Positions 11,272 through 22,007 of a DNA stretch of 64,000 nucleotides are shown here, piece after piece (the first letter of the stretch is position 1; the number at the start of each line of letters is the position of its first letter). The notes under the pieces were generated by a model that saw only the letters and a list, made by a program, of their open reading frames with translations, had not been told where the DNA came from and ran no database searches. A program made the position numbers and the translations under genes. Origin of the DNA: Hirsutella rhossiliensis (taxonomy: Eukaryota > Ascomycota > Sordariomycetes > Hypocreales > Ophiocordycipitaceae); NCBI RefSeq assembly GCF_020360975.1, contig NW_025408667.1, positions 6,014,001-6,078,000 of the forward strand. The letters are read 5' to 3'.

Positions 11272-13688
11272 TCAACGCCTGATCGATCTTATCTTCCTGA
11301 GTATAAGCACTCCGTAAAGTGTTAGTACTCGCACCGTATCTGCCTTCAAGGCGTGACGGCGGATACCGAATTCGTCTCTACAACCGCTGAAGAGGCGTTC
11401 CACGTCAACTTCAGAGCCAGAGACAGAGAGAAGATCACGCGCCGCCGCAGCCAAAAGTGGCCACTCGACCTTGTGTTCTTTCCACCACTTCAGTAGGAAG
11501 TCTGGAGACTTTGCAATAGACTCGTCGAACTCTATTCGAGGAGCTGCAAGCCACCGTTCAAGCTCCGAAATAGGGATCGCCGCGCCCGTCTCCGCCTCCC
11601 TCGCCTTCTTCATTTGGATGGCTCTCCATTGCGCAATGGAGACTCCTTGAGGACGCTCAGCTGGTCTGGATTGGCTCATAGTTGAGTTTGTGGCATTCAA
11701 TGCTGCTAGCTCCGGCCACTCCGTTTTGAAATACTTCTTGACTTTAGCCATAATCTCAGAGTATTGATCCGGTATCATCATTTCCAATTGGTGAGTTTTA
11801 TAACGCGGATCCAGGATGTGAGCTGCGAATAGCATCATTTGATCGTCAAGCTTCTTCATATAAGTAACGTGTTTTGCTTTGCCCTTCGAGAAGGCGTCTC
11901 GAATGGACATATCAAGGTCTGTAAAGTCGCCAACTCCTTCGACTACATCATCAAGGAGAGCTTCCAAATCCCAATAGATATCGAGACTTTGTGAGATCGG
12001 CGGCATAACTTCGGAGACTTTCAGAGTGTGGTCTTTAAACGGCTTCAGAACCTTCCGCAGTTGATAGAGAGCGACAATCTCTTCTGATAAGGGCAGGAGG
12101 CACTTGACTTGCGGGTGAGTATCAACGAACTCAGTATACTCTGCCTCAAGCTCGAGGAATTGGTCAATCATGTCGTAGGCCGAATTCCAGCGAGTGTCGA
12201 CATCGTAGGTTGGCTTCCGGTAGTGCGTGCGCGGCATGCTTTTGAAGTCTTGCTCCTAGACCCGGATCTCAACATCCAGAGATTGAGGAGGCGGATTTTG
12301 GCAATCCCACTTCGACTAGAGTCTCCCGGAATGGTGTAGTTGTTGCTTTTATTCTCTTCGTCCCACTTGTCAAGCATCTTCTTGGCTTCCTTCGCTGTGC
12401 CTGCTTTGAGATCTTGCAAGACGCCCTCACAAATGAGCGAGGTAATATGAGCTAGACAGCGGATCCAACTCTTCCTGCCGTGAAAGCGCATGCGGGGCCT
12501 CCTATTGGGCTCACCTTGTCGTCGAATTTGGTCTTGAGAGAATCGTACAAAGACTGACAGAGCGTGCCGTTATTGCCGGCGTTGTCTCCCGTAATGGCGA
12601 GAAGCTTAGGCTTGAGCCTGAGCTCCTCAAGCGTCCTCTCAACTATCTCAGCTAATTGTTTGCCAGTGTGAGATCTTTTGAGCTCAATAAACTCAATAAC
12701 TTCCTCTCTCCTCAAACTCCGGTGTAATCCAGTGCGCAATAATGGCGAAAATGGGCACCCGATTCGGTGCTGTCCAGATATCAAGGGTGAACGAGATGGT
12801 GGCACAATTGTACTCAAGCTCAATCTTCAGCTTCTCCTGCGTTCGACAAAGTCTGTATATATATGATTGCGTAACGTTATACGACTCCTGTACACACATG
12901 TTGTGTTGTGAGCCAAGAACATCTCTTGAAAAGCAGGAGTCTCGACAACAGAGAAGGGTTGTCGGTGTTTTACAAACCACCGGCGGATAGACTCCTTGCC
13001 GTGAGTCTTGCTCTCTGCCTAGGTCGACCGCTCCATGCGTCTGCCTCTGTATAATCTCCTCCACCAATGGCGCGGCCGTATCCATTAATTCGAGCGTGGT
13101 GAGATTCCTTCGTAATACCGTGGATTTTTAAATGGTCTCCCATGCCAGAGGTAACCCTCGGCGGTTCGATTCGAGGACCTGGAATCTCTTCCGAAGAGTA
13201 TTGGGATTTTGAAGGCACTCTATACAAGTCCACCGGAACTCTTGGAAGATCTTCGGCCCATCCTTATCCTCTGAGTAAAAGCTTCTGTCTATAGCTTCCT
13301 CTGCATATACCAATAGACGTGGCTGTTCTTGTCTCTCTTCTTGCGAACATGCTTTTGTTTGTTGTCGGCCCACTTCTTGATAAGTCCGGCTTTCTCTGCG
13401 AGCGTCATATGACTACTGTTCAATGGCGGCTCTGGTGTATCCGCGTCGGGCATGTCATCATCTGACTCACAGTCAGGATGACCCGGGGGCGCGCAGACAA
13501 TTGTATCTTCGCCAGTTGGAAGAGGAGAGGAAGGAGCCGGAGTTGCGCTAGAATCAGCGCGCGCGCGGGATTCCGAGGTTGAATTGAGGACGTTCGATGC
13601 GGGCATAATTCTGCGTTGGCAATTTACGCCGGGTCCTTGGAGCAAAGAAATTCGCTGCGGCAGATGTTTTTGTTTCAGCAGGGGCCAT
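11272..13688 (-). pseudogene. hAT transposase of copy A
   Basis: Start ATG at 13688 (MAPAETKTSAAANFF), then an acidic linker, a BED-type zinc finger (WTCIECLQNP ... DHLKIHGI, C-x2-C and H-x3-H), the first catalytic block FTLDIWTAPNRVP, the CLAHITSLICEG block, TRWNSAYDMIDQF, and the dimerisation block GSEVDVERLFSGCRDEFGIRRHALKAD before the stop at 11272. Several frame changes occur: some near 13100-13400 could be introns, but the one at about 12253-12258 (one G fewer than copy B in a G run) is a genuine frameshift relative to copy B. The segment 12237-11272 is open through the catalytic Glu, where copy B is broken. Confidence 0.85.
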
Positions 13689-13707
13689 ACTACGTATCAT
13701 GTTATAA

Positions 13708-14010
13708 TTAGCTATCCACTCGTAAGGTAATTAAATAAGGAGGGTAGATTGGAGAGTAATGAAGTTTTACCTGATCTTGGCTGAAAGGCTCGAGAATGGA
13801 CGCGACACAGGTAGTCGGAACGACACCAAATAAACCACAATAAAGTGTCAAGGAGTCGGGGTTGAACGGGTAGGATAGGTCGTCGGTCAGGGCGTTGATT
13901 CGGGGGCTGATCCGAAGCCGCTGTCGGAATATCGAAGCAGGAATTAGGCGAGGTCGTGGTAAAATAATGTCGTGGCAGTTGTCGCGAAGACCGTTGCGCC
14001 ACGCAGGCAA
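13708..14010 (-). other. conserved reading frame upstream of the hAT transposase
   Basis: A 100-codon frame (PAWRNGLRDNCHDIIL...) lies upstream of the transposase start and is preserved in copy B (39739-40140). No domain recognised. It could be a leader, a small second protein, or chance; two overlapping frames are both open, which weakens the coding case. Confidence 0.25.
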
Positions 14011-14972
14011 AGGTGGATGGGCTGACGACCCTGTCTTTCCGACAGCAGTAGAATTAACAGGTGGTCAACTGAGCGGAAATAACGCGTCTGAACGCGGCTA
14101 GTTGGCACGGCTGTACAGCGGTATAATTATTATATTATATATCCAGAATATGGGTTGCCGAGCTTAATATGTGCTTGAAATGTAGTATTCCAACCAAAAA
14201 ATGGGCTATCCATTGATTGCCTTCAAGATGATGTGGCATTTCTTGAGCAAATGTTAACGACATGTAACTATCGAGGTTATATCATCCGAACGAGAAAATC
14301 CAGAACATTCGAGCGGCACTACATTTAAATCATGTGCATTATAAAATGGCACTGTTCATGAGCTTCATGGTGTTTTTAATACTCCGTATAGGGTGGCAAG
14401 ATTGCTGAAACGGTGGCGTATCAGGCACTGTTAGGTCGTTATACCACAATATATGGACGCCCTAACTGCCGTCCTTCGCCTCGATTTCCCCAGCGACGCC
14501 CCCGCCAGACGCGGGCGGCGCGGGACTAGGATTTTGCCAGTGGAGTGTGGACGGTGGAATCCAACTGAAACACGCACAACAGACTTTTAAATACGCAGAG
14601 CGTCATCACAAGCGCGGCCGAACTCGAAGTTACCGTGTCCGCGCGGGCAAACCCCTAATGATGGGGTCAAAGCAGCTTGTTTATTGATGTGTATGTGAGC
14701 CTGCCGAGGAAGAACAGGAAGAGGCCCTTGGTGGGTGGCTTCGGGTATTGACCCTTTCCTCCTGTATGTCCCTTGGCCGCGAAGCGGGTGATAATTTTTT
14801 TTCGCCTTACGTTTCGACCATATCGCCATTCATTCACAATTTTTATGAATGAATTGAATGAAGACTCCTGATTTTTGATTCGTCGAATTTGAAGACCTTA
14901 CCCGATTCGGCTTCATTCAATTCAAGGGTCCCGAGGCCGATTCGACTTCAAAATCTTCAAATATCAGCCCTA

Positions 14973-15317
14973 AGAAACAGGGGGTAGGAGCAGGGTGGTC
15001 CACCTCCACCTCAACCTCTTCAATTTTGTTGAAGTTGAAGTCACGTGCATCAATTCAATCAATTCAACCGAACCTTCACGTTGATGGACTCAATTCCACC
15101 TCGACGGCTTCAACGTTGACAACCGGTTGAACACAACCCCTAATGGTGGTGGTTCAGGGTAGCATCCGCAGGTCTGAAGAGGCGTCCTGTGGCTCACACC
15201 TTATCCATCAGAATTTATAGGCCCCCAGCTCGTATCCAGTACTTCGAGCGCGTAACGCGTCTCGACTGTCGTCGCGTCGCCTTCAACAAAACATTGCATG
15301 CATCCCATTTCTTCTAG
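14973..15317 (+). pseudogene. tail of the interrupted hAT-1 plus low-complexity sequence
   Basis: Begins with the right-hand octamer AGAAACAG. The old reading frame continues for a few dozen codons (GGRSRVVHLHLNLF). The rest is rich in TTCAA/TTGAA motifs like the subterminal repeats of hAT ends. No gene. Confidence 0.45.
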
Positions 15318-15705
15318 GTTCCAAATGGACGCGAATACAATTGTCAAGAGCCGGCGGACTTCGGACTGCAGCATATCCAGCGCGCCACTGACCGACTCGG
15401 ATCCTTTACCCGACGATTGGAAAACCTTTCCTTGGAATAAATTCCCCGGCTTCACGATTTTTGAACGCGCTGACCGGCAGACCTCGTGGGTCTGGCAGCA
15501 TGGCTTCGACAATTAAGATCGCGATTCGCGCACGAAGAGGAAATCGGTTTGCAGGCCTTGCCTTCGGCAGCCGAAGCCCAAGATATCAGACTTCTCTGCC
15601 CTTGGTACCCAGAACATCGAGAAGCATCTATTAAAGGAGCACAGACTCGTGGACGAGTCCGAGAAAAGGCAGCCTACACTTGCATGGAGCCATGGTCAGG
15701 ACCTC
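15318..15705 (+). pseudogene. hAT transposase N-terminus, truncated
   Basis: Reads DDWKTFPWNKFPGFTI and RQTSWVWQHGFD, then after one frame change CRPCLRQPKPK and NIEKHLLKEHRLV, i.e. the BED-like zinc finger with a C-x2-C pair and an H-x4-H pair that opens many fungal hAT transposases. The frame stops near 15705, 10 bp before the end of the GFA gene, so the rest of the element is gone. Not continuous with hAT-1, whose C-terminal half lies upstream. Confidence 0.6.
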
Positions 15706-15714
15706 CACCTCAGG

Positions 15715-16855
15715 TCAGGGGTTCACGTACGCCGGCGGCAGCTTGGTGGCGCCGTCGAAGCGCTCCGCCGGCTTCAGGCGCGCCAGGTCGACGTCCGGGA
15801 AGACGCGCAGGTTGACCGGGTGGTGCTTCGTCGTCCACTCCGCCAGCCCGGCCTGCAAATCGGCTGGCACCTCGTCCTGCTTCGGGTTTGCGTCGTTGGT
15901 CATGGCCACGCCGCACACGCGGCAGAACGTCTTGGTCAGGAAGCGCCGCGCGAACGCGTACCGCCCAATGTCAGCCTCGTCACCCGCCAGCACCACCTGG
16001 CTCCGCGCCGGGTAGATCCAGTAGTAGGCGTTCTTGCAAAACCCGCGTCAGCAAAATGGGCTGGCCTTCTGCGACCGATTGGGAGGAGGGTGGTTGAGAG
16101 GGGGGTTCCTTACCCGTTCGCAGATGCTGCAGTTGCACTCGACGCGCCGCTCGTCAAACGTCTCGTCCAGCGGCTTGCTCACCAGCGCCACGCCCACCCT
16201 CCCGCAGTGGCAGCTGCCCGTGTACAGCTTCGTGTCCGTGTCCGTCGCCGCCGCAGACGGCAGTGCGCCCTGGTACGCCGGCGGCTCGTACACGTCCCCG
16301 AGCTTCGTGCCGTCGAAGTGCTCCCTTGGGAAGTTCCACAGGTCGAGGCCCTGGATGGCGCGGGCCTGATGTCTGATCAGCTCTGCATTCTCACATATAC
16401 CATGTGTATGTGTGCATTGTGCCGAAGCGGATATATATATATATATATATATATAGTGAGAAAAGACACTCACGTTCAGCACCCACCGCTTCTCCGGAGG
16501 AGCGTCGACAAACTCCGCCATCAGGGGCGTCGCACAGGTAGGGCAAAACTGCATCACACCGACTGGTCAGCTCCACCGCCCGCGGCAGCCAGCCAGCAAG
16601 CAAGTAACAGGCGGGCCGACCGACCTTGTGAACCAGCTTCTTGGGCCCAAACGTGTACGACGTCATGTCCACGTCGGAGCCCTTGACGAAGCGAAAGGCG
16701 TCGGCGTGCGGGAACAAGCCCAGGTAGCCTTTCTTGTGGCAGATGCTGCAGTTGCACTCGTGCACCGACGTGATCTCCGGCAGCTCTGCCTCGAACACCA
16801 CTGCGCCGCAGTGGCAGTTTCCGCGGTACGTCCGCATCGTCGCCGTGCTGCTCAT
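15715..16855 (-). CDS. double GFA/CENP-V domain protein, four exons
   Basis: Exons 16855-16625, 16548-16474, 16365-16114 and 16032-15715; introns of 76, 108 and 81 nt all keep phase 0, giving 291 aa. Two glutathione-dependent formaldehyde-activating (GFA) domains are present. Domain 1: GNCHCGAVVFEA, ECNCSICHKKG, then across intron 1 FCPTCATPL. Domain 2: GSCHCGRVGVAL, ECNCSICERNAYYW, TFCRVCGVAM. The C-x-C, C-x2-C and C-x2-C zinc ligands are complete in both. Members bind zinc and are proposed to act on S-hydroxymethyl-glutathione-like adducts; most fungal paralogues are uncharacterised. Intron 2 holds an (AT)n microsatellite at about 16433-16455. The start at 16855 is the first ATG. No damage seen, although a hAT fragment abuts the 3' end. 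Confidence 0.9.
16433..16455. repeat. (AT)n microsatellite inside GFA intron 2
   Basis: About eleven AT dinucleotides in a row within the second intron; shorter TA runs also occur near 16937-16950 and 16985-16997. Confidence 0.85.
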
Positions 16856-17770
16856 GGCCACTGACTGTCCTTATTCGACTGGCGCTGACGATGGCGTGGG
16901 GCAGATCCGATAGTGAGTCTCTCACGAGTTAACCATGTATATATATATACTTCAAGCACGAAGCACGGAGCTCGCGTATAATATCTATATATATATACAC
17001 GTCCATCCCTCGTCCCGAGAGCCCCCCCCCCCTTCTTGTTGGAACTCCCCTCCGGCGCTTACCCCCCCTTCGCACAGCATAGGGCCAATGGCGAGAACCG
17101 CAGCGAAGAGGAAAAAGAAACGACAGGCCGCTTCACGCCGTGACTTCGGCTCCTCGCCGCCAACCCCGCCCATCCCGGATGGTCGCGAGGTATCAACCGT
17201 TAAGAGCCAACGAGGGCCCGCGTTTCGGCTTAGCTCTTGGTCCGGCCAGTTCGCTACGTCATTGGCACTTTCTTACATCTCACCCCCAAAATACCGCCTG
17301 CAGTCTGACGGATGTCCCTCCTCTCGCTTGCATGCATGTCTGTCTGTACATACTGTACGAGGTACATGAAATACCTGGCTCGACTTCTCCAGCAGCACGC
17401 GCAAGCCCCCTAACCGTTGGTGCTGGGATAGCATCTACTATGAAAGGGAACAGGACAGCTTCACCGCCGGCGCCCCAACTACACGCACAAATGCCTTGTA
17501 GCGCCGGCCAGGACGGAACCTCTTTTCCCCGACCTGTCCCTCGCTCTCTCTGCAGGGGGGCCGGCATGCTGACAGGACCCGAGCCACGACGACAGCGATC
17601 CCTGCTCCTACGCCCCCTTCGGCCGATAGCGACGACGGCTTCGTCGTGCTCACGGCTGACGGGGCGTCTGACGTGGCGGGTTCGGCGCCTGGCGCGCTGA
17701 CTGCCGGCGGCACTGGAAGCGGTCAGTAGCGCTTCGCGCCCCTCTTCGCGTCCTTGGCGTCGGTCTGCGC
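16856..17770. other. intergenic, no convincing gene
   Basis: TA-rich repeats at the left, then GC-rich sequence with long shadow frames on both strands. None shows a domain. The stretch 17736-17770 continues the frame of the next ORF beyond its stop (TDAKDAKRGAKRY), so that gene's tail may have been longer. Confidence 0.35.
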
Positions 17771-18160
17771 CTACGCGTTGAGCCGGATCGCCTCCTTGAG
17801 CTTGGCCACCACGTCGGGCTGGTTGTTGAAGGCGCCCTTGAGCATGCCGTCGAGTTCGGCCTCGACATTTGCGATGGGCTTGACGCCGGCCTTGCGGCTC
17901 TGCGCGTCGTTGATGAGCGTGCCCCAGCGCTTGGTGAAGGCATAGATGGACTGCTGCAGCAGCTCGTTCAGCTGCTCGCTCATGTCCTCGGCCGTCAGCG
18001 TCTTGGCCGTCACCGCCGGCGCCCCGCGCGACCACAGCGAGCCGCCCACGACGCTGCCGAAGAAGCTCAGCCAGTTCTGCGGGCTGAGCGTGTCCCAGAT
18101 GCGCCCAAAGTGCTCCATCGACTGCACCTGGCTGCGGATGTCGCCGATCTCGAGCGAGAA
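17771..18160 (-). pseudogene. 3' end of an unknown gene, cut by a LINE scrap
   Basis: A well-behaved helical frame (DKLFSLEIGDIRSQVQSME..., LSPQNWLSFFGSVVGGSLW, LNELLQQSIYAFTKRWGTLI) ends at 17771. Going upstream it stops abruptly at about 18160, where plus-strand LINE reverse-transcriptase sequence begins. The family was not recognised. Twelve further codons of plausible lysine-rich sequence follow the stop in frame, so the TAG may itself be a mutation. Confidence 0.45.
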
Positions 18161-18162
18161 CA

Positions 18163-18318
18163 GCTTATCTACTCCATAGGGGAGCCGAACTCGCGCTTCG
18201 GCTACGCAGATGACGTAGCCACCCTGTTCCGGGGTCGATCCCTACAGGAGACAGCCGCGCGGGCCACGCACGCTGCTAGCGAGCTCATACAGTGGGGCGC
18301 TGACAACGGCACCTTTAG
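18163..18318 (+). mobile_element. LINE reverse transcriptase fragment
   Basis: About 50 codons matching the catalytic core of the Tad1-like RT found complete at 31.8-33.1 kb: RFGYADDVATLFRGRSLQET followed by LIQWGADNGT. The YADD box identifies it. Both ends are cut. Confidence 0.8.
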
Positions 18319-18335
18319 GTGGTAGTAGTAGTAGT

Positions 18336-18426
18336 ACTAGGGGGGTCTTAAATCTAACCCCCCGTCTCTACGGAACGAGATGTACGAGTGCAGTAGATGA
18401 CGGGGGGTCGAATTTAAGACCCTAGT
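18336..18426. repeat. imperfect inverted repeat next to a (GTA)n run
   Basis: Left arm ACTAGGGGGGTCTTAAATCT (continuing to CCCCCCGTC at 18366) pairs with the right arm 18399-18426, which ends GACCCTAGT, leaving a loop of about 32 nt. A GTAGTAGTAGTA run lies just left. It may be a tiny MITE or a hairpin; no second copy was seen in the window. Confidence 0.6.
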
Positions 18427-19656
18427 AAGGAAGGCTACCCTTTAATGCGTGGGTACACCACGTATGCGTGGGTAGACCCCCTTACTCAGGAGGTCCCCAC
18501 ATTCCGATGTGTATTGACAGAACATTTCACCAACAGATACCGTAAGTGTCACATAGCCAGTCGGTCACAAGATCCATTCACGATAGTTGTTGTGCCAACT
18601 ATCGTCGGATCCACTGCGAACATAAAAACACCGCAAGAGAGTGCGGGCATTCATTCCGCTCTCTTTTGTTCTTAAGATAATTCTCATCAATTGACTGGTG
18701 CTCTCCAGATTGCTTTGCGCGACTGCCGTCGCGGTACCTTATGTGCGACCCAGAAATCTGACAGTAAGCCTTCGAGGTCACCGACGCCACATAACTCAAT
18801 CAACCTCTGCTTCGAGCCCGGCATGGCGATTGCACCAGCGGTTGGTCACACGCCCGCTGGGGCCAGCGGCACCCGCCGCTATCCAATTGCGACTGCGCCC
18901 ATGTCGTGACGGCCTAATCGGTGGTGGGCATTCGATTGGGCAGACTTGCGTTCGGTCACGCCACATCTGCAGCGGACAGGCCAAAAGTGGTGGTCTATTT
19001 CACGCCGCCCGAGGGGCATGCGGCGGCAGGTGTCTTATCGAATTGCAGCTACCAGTGATCCAGGAACTAGGAGACCAATCGATTGTGAGAGTTGTAGTGT
19101 CTTTATGTCCGCCGTCGGCGATAAGTTGCTACAACAACCACCGGTAGCCGCTGGACGTGGCTTCCTGTGAGATGCGAAAAAAAGACACAGAAGCCGAAAG
19201 AAAAGGAGGTGGGGGGTTAAGAGCCAAAATGATAATTCTTAGCTGGTATACTTCGGAGGACAGATTTCCTCACAGAAGCGCGTCACCCGCAGAATGATGG
19301 GCGTCCTGTCCTTTCCCTTGACGTACCATTGGGTCCCTAGCAGACGCATCTCCAGCTTTCGTGTGGCTCTTGGTCGCTTGCGTGACAGTTCGAGAAACTT
19401 TCGCTACCTGTTAGGGTAGGACTGGGCGAGGCGCAAGCGTCCCCCGGCAAGTCTGGCGGCATCGGGCCGAGATATTAGACGGGCGACTGCCGCAATTGTT
19501 GGGAATCAGCCCCTCCCCAAATCCTTCCCCTGCTCCTTGAGACAAGCAAGATATTTTGTCGACTTCGCATCTTCTCAGAACCGTCACTCTATTTTCGCCG
19601 ACGAGGCCCAGCTGATCTCCGCCGACCTGTGTTCCCTATTGGGTTTAGAACCGCGG
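18427..19656. other. long non-coding stretch before the SesB-like gene
   Basis: Only short frames. The last 120 nt (19537-19656) are open in frame with the gene downstream but lack an ATG, so they may be leader sequence. Confidence 0.4.
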
Positions 19657-20812
19657 ATGAGGAGATTGCGAGCGAAGAAATTTCCATGGAGGAAGCAGCA
19701 TCTGGCTGGCAACACTTCGCCGGACATTCTTCAACAGGAGGCAAGCCGCAACCTTAGCCCGCCGGGTCCACCGTCGCGCCACGAGACGGATCCCGGCACA
19801 TCATCTCAGAGACCCCCAGTTCTCTCCCCAGATGGAGTTAAGATCCTGCACGACTGCCGCGACGCCACAATGGACATTTGCTTTGTCCACGGGTTGACTG
19901 GTAATCGGGACAGCACCTGGACCGCTGAAGGGCAAACCACACCCTGGCCAGGGACACTCCTACCACCTAAGCTCCGCAAGGCTCGCATACTCACGTACGG
20001 CTACGACGCCTATGTCGTGCATAAATCGGTCGCATCGACAAACGGGCTGAGCGACCATGCTAGGAACCTCTTGAATGACTTGGCGACCGAGAGAACCTGT
20101 TCCAACGCGTCGACCGCTAGTCTTTGTCGCCCATAGCCTGGGTGGCCTCGTCTGCAAGGACGCCATTCTCCTTTCCCGAAACAACCCTGAACCACATCTG
20201 CGAGGCATATTCGACTGCATCGAAGGCATTGTATTCATGGGCACCCCTCACAGGGGATCCTGGATGGCCGACTGGGCCAAGATACCGGCTTCGGCTCTTG
20301 GGATCCTGAAGTCCACCAACAAGTCGCTGTTAAAGATCCTGGAGACAGATGACAACTACCTCCAGTCCGCTCAAGATCGGTTCTGGTCCTTGATACGCGA
20401 GCAGCAGAGGGCCGGTCGGGATCTCGAGATTACATGCTTCTTCGAAGAACTGCCTTTGCCTGTGGTCGGAAAAGTCGTCTCGAAGGATTCGGCCACGCTA
20501 GAAGGTTACAATGCGATCAGCATCTACGCCAACCACGGCAGCATGGTCTAGTTTAACTCCGCGGACGACAATGGTTTTAAAAGGCTGCTTGGGGAGCTGA
20601 CTAGATGTGAATCACAAATCAGGGATTCAGCTGCCAGTCGACCAACACGATCGATGGAAGTGGCACAGATCGAGAAGCCAGTCACCTCGTCCTTTAACAG
20701 CTATGGCCCTGGCGACCAATTCAACGCTCCTGGCGGCACCCCAAACATCAGCAAAGGCAGTGGCAACCAGTTCCCTGGGGCCACTTTCTCTGGGTCCGTG
20801 CTATTTGACTGA
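19657..20812 (+). pseudogene. sesB-like: SesB-like alpha/beta hydrolase with C-terminal sigma-type amyloid motif
   Basis: From ATG 19657 (MRRLRAKKFPWRK) the frame has a basic N-terminus, then the hydrolase opening MDICFVHGLTGNRDSTW. After a one-base frameshift near 20100 the nucleophile elbow follows, FVAHSLGGLVCKDA (G-x-S-x-G type, Ser in HSLGG), then GIVFMGTPHRGSW. The frame continues to the hydrolase end at NHGSMV, where a TAG at about 20549 interrupts it, and then runs to the C-terminal motif SFNSYGPGDQFNAPGG with GSGNQFPGATFSG, stop at 20812. This layout (hydrolase plus GDQFN/GNQF amyloid motif) is that of SesB proteins in fungal NLR signalosomes, where a cognate NLR templates amyloid folding of the motif. 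The frameshift and the stop make the present copy inactive unless they are assembly errors. Confidence 0.8.
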
Positions 20813-21078
20813 AGTCCTCAAGAACATGTGTCTGAAGATATCTACGCAGAGGGCAATCAAATTGGTTGCGAATAAAAACCCGAGACATATAATTTATCAC
20901 ATTGCTTCGCGATTCTTGCCTAACACTTCGAGGAATTGAGCCGTGACCATCCTTGAGCCATGGTAGCGAACCCACAATAAAGCCTGCTCTCAGTACCTGG
21001 GCCCGGCTATGCACGCAGTCAAGAGACCGGACAGCGGATCCCAGTTATTCTGCGGTAAGGTTTACAAATAGCAACTTC
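20813..21078. other. short intergenic stretch between convergent SesB-like and SesA-like genes
   Basis: No frame or repeat recognised. Confidence 0.3.
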
Positions 21079-22007
21079 TTATGACGGATTCTGGCCAAAA
21101 GTCAGAGGCGCATGGAAACTAGCCCCGGGGAATTGGTTGCCACTGCCTCTGGTGATATTCTGAGTACCCCGCCAGCTCTCGCGAAGAGAGGGTGCAAGTG
21201 ATGAATAGATTATGTTCCTTGTCCTTAGATTCTTCTTCCTCCCTAACAAAAAGTGACTTCTTACAGTTCTGTCACCTGTGGCTGCCTTGTGGTGGCGATT
21301 TCGCCACCCAGGCCGCCTAGATGACGTTGTCATCTAGAAGGTTCGATACCACCGCTTAACAACAACATTATTCATCCTTCTCAGTCACCTTTGCTAGAGT
21401 CAGCCCGACTAGGTAACCTTCGGACCTAGATCGTTAACCCGTTTTCACGACACCAGCTGCGTTGAATTGGTCACCAGAGCCATAGTGGGTGAAAGTGTTG
21501 GCCGACTTCTCCTTTGGCAAGGACGGTTCCATATTTGACAACTAACTTGTCGATCGCATCGTGCAATCCCTTGACTTGATCTTCCATTCCTGGTGTGATC
21601 GCACCGTTCTCGGGAATCTCGGCCAAGGCGCATACGTCTTCCATCATTCCCACCACCAAGACCTCCACCGTCCTACCCTGGCCTTCCTGTCTCGCGGCAG
21701 CTTTGTAACCCTCGAATCTCGAAGTCTGCGGTTGCGGTGCCTGCGGGACGGCCTTGAATATGTTCTCTGACATCTTTGCCTTGGTGTTGCGCTCCTTCAT
21801 GGCGTTATGGGGATTTCCGGCTAGGTTGCGTCCGGCTAGTTGAACGCAGGCAGTATGAAGAGCCTTCTGAACAAGGCGCAACCCTCGACCTGCTTCATGG
21901 AAAGCGTTTCGGAAACCCTTATCATCCTTAACAGCATTGTAGTGATGTATGGCGGCCTCAAGAGTCGCAACCGTGCCCAAGTTCCAGTCTGTGACGGCCG
22001 TTGCCAT
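21079..22007 (-). pseudogene. sesA-like: SesA-like protein with sigma-type motif, split by a MITE
   Basis: Starts at ATG 22007 (MATAVTDWNLGTVATLEAAI) and reads as the helical SesA cell-death-type domain (FHEAGRGLRLVQKALHTA, GLHDAIDKLVVKYGT). A one-base frameshift near 21510-21530 leads into the amyloid motif: THYGSGDQFNAAG, broken off at about 21453. The second half, TQNITRGSGNQFPGASFHAP, continues at about 21177 and ends at the TAA 21081-21079. The 275 bp between are an inserted element (21178-21452). So the gene is the second effector of a sigma-type cluster, convergent with SesB and divergent from the NLR. Identification rests on the motif, domain order and neighbourhood; both lesions point to a dead gene. 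Confidence 0.72.
21178..21452. mobile_element. 275-bp MITE-like insertion inside the amyloid motif
   Basis: Flanked by CCAGCT on both sides (21172-21177 and 21453-21458). The ends are weak inverted repeats (CTCGCGAAGAGAGGG against TGTCGTGAAAACGGG). An internal stretch (21290-21360; GACGTTGTCATCTAGAAGG, TACCACCGCTTAA) resembles 35240-35310 at the end of the pogo-like transposase gene, so it may be a non-autonomous relative of that element. Removing it brings the two halves of the GDQFN / GNQFPG motif together, apart from two extra G. Confidence 0.65.

Larger units (their letters stand above)
10568..14972 (-). mobile_element. hAT DNA transposon, copy A (4405 bp)
   Basis: Bounded by short terminal inverted repeats (TAGGGGTGATA at 10568 and TATCAGCCCTA ending 14972) and flanked by perfect 8-bp duplications. 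Inner subterminal repeats of the type TGAAGATTTTGAAG occur near both ends. The whole element is repeated in inverted orientation at 38667-43281 (copy B). It sits inside the older hAT-1 transposase gene, so it is the younger insertion. The transposase is on the minus strand and is frameshifted. Confidence 0.92.

Noticed and set aside
14587..14829. Small gene inside hAT copy A (also 38723-39049 in copy B)
   Set aside because: Present in both copies only because the elements are duplicates; located in the subterminal region with no domain.
15649..16686. Long plus-strand frame of 345 codons over the GFA gene
   Set aside because: It is the antisense shadow of GC-rich GFA exons, low in domain content and running through the (AT)n intron.
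17280..18035. Minus-strand frame of 251 codons
   Set aside because: Arg/Gln/Gly-biased shadow of the better helical frame 17771-18160; no family.
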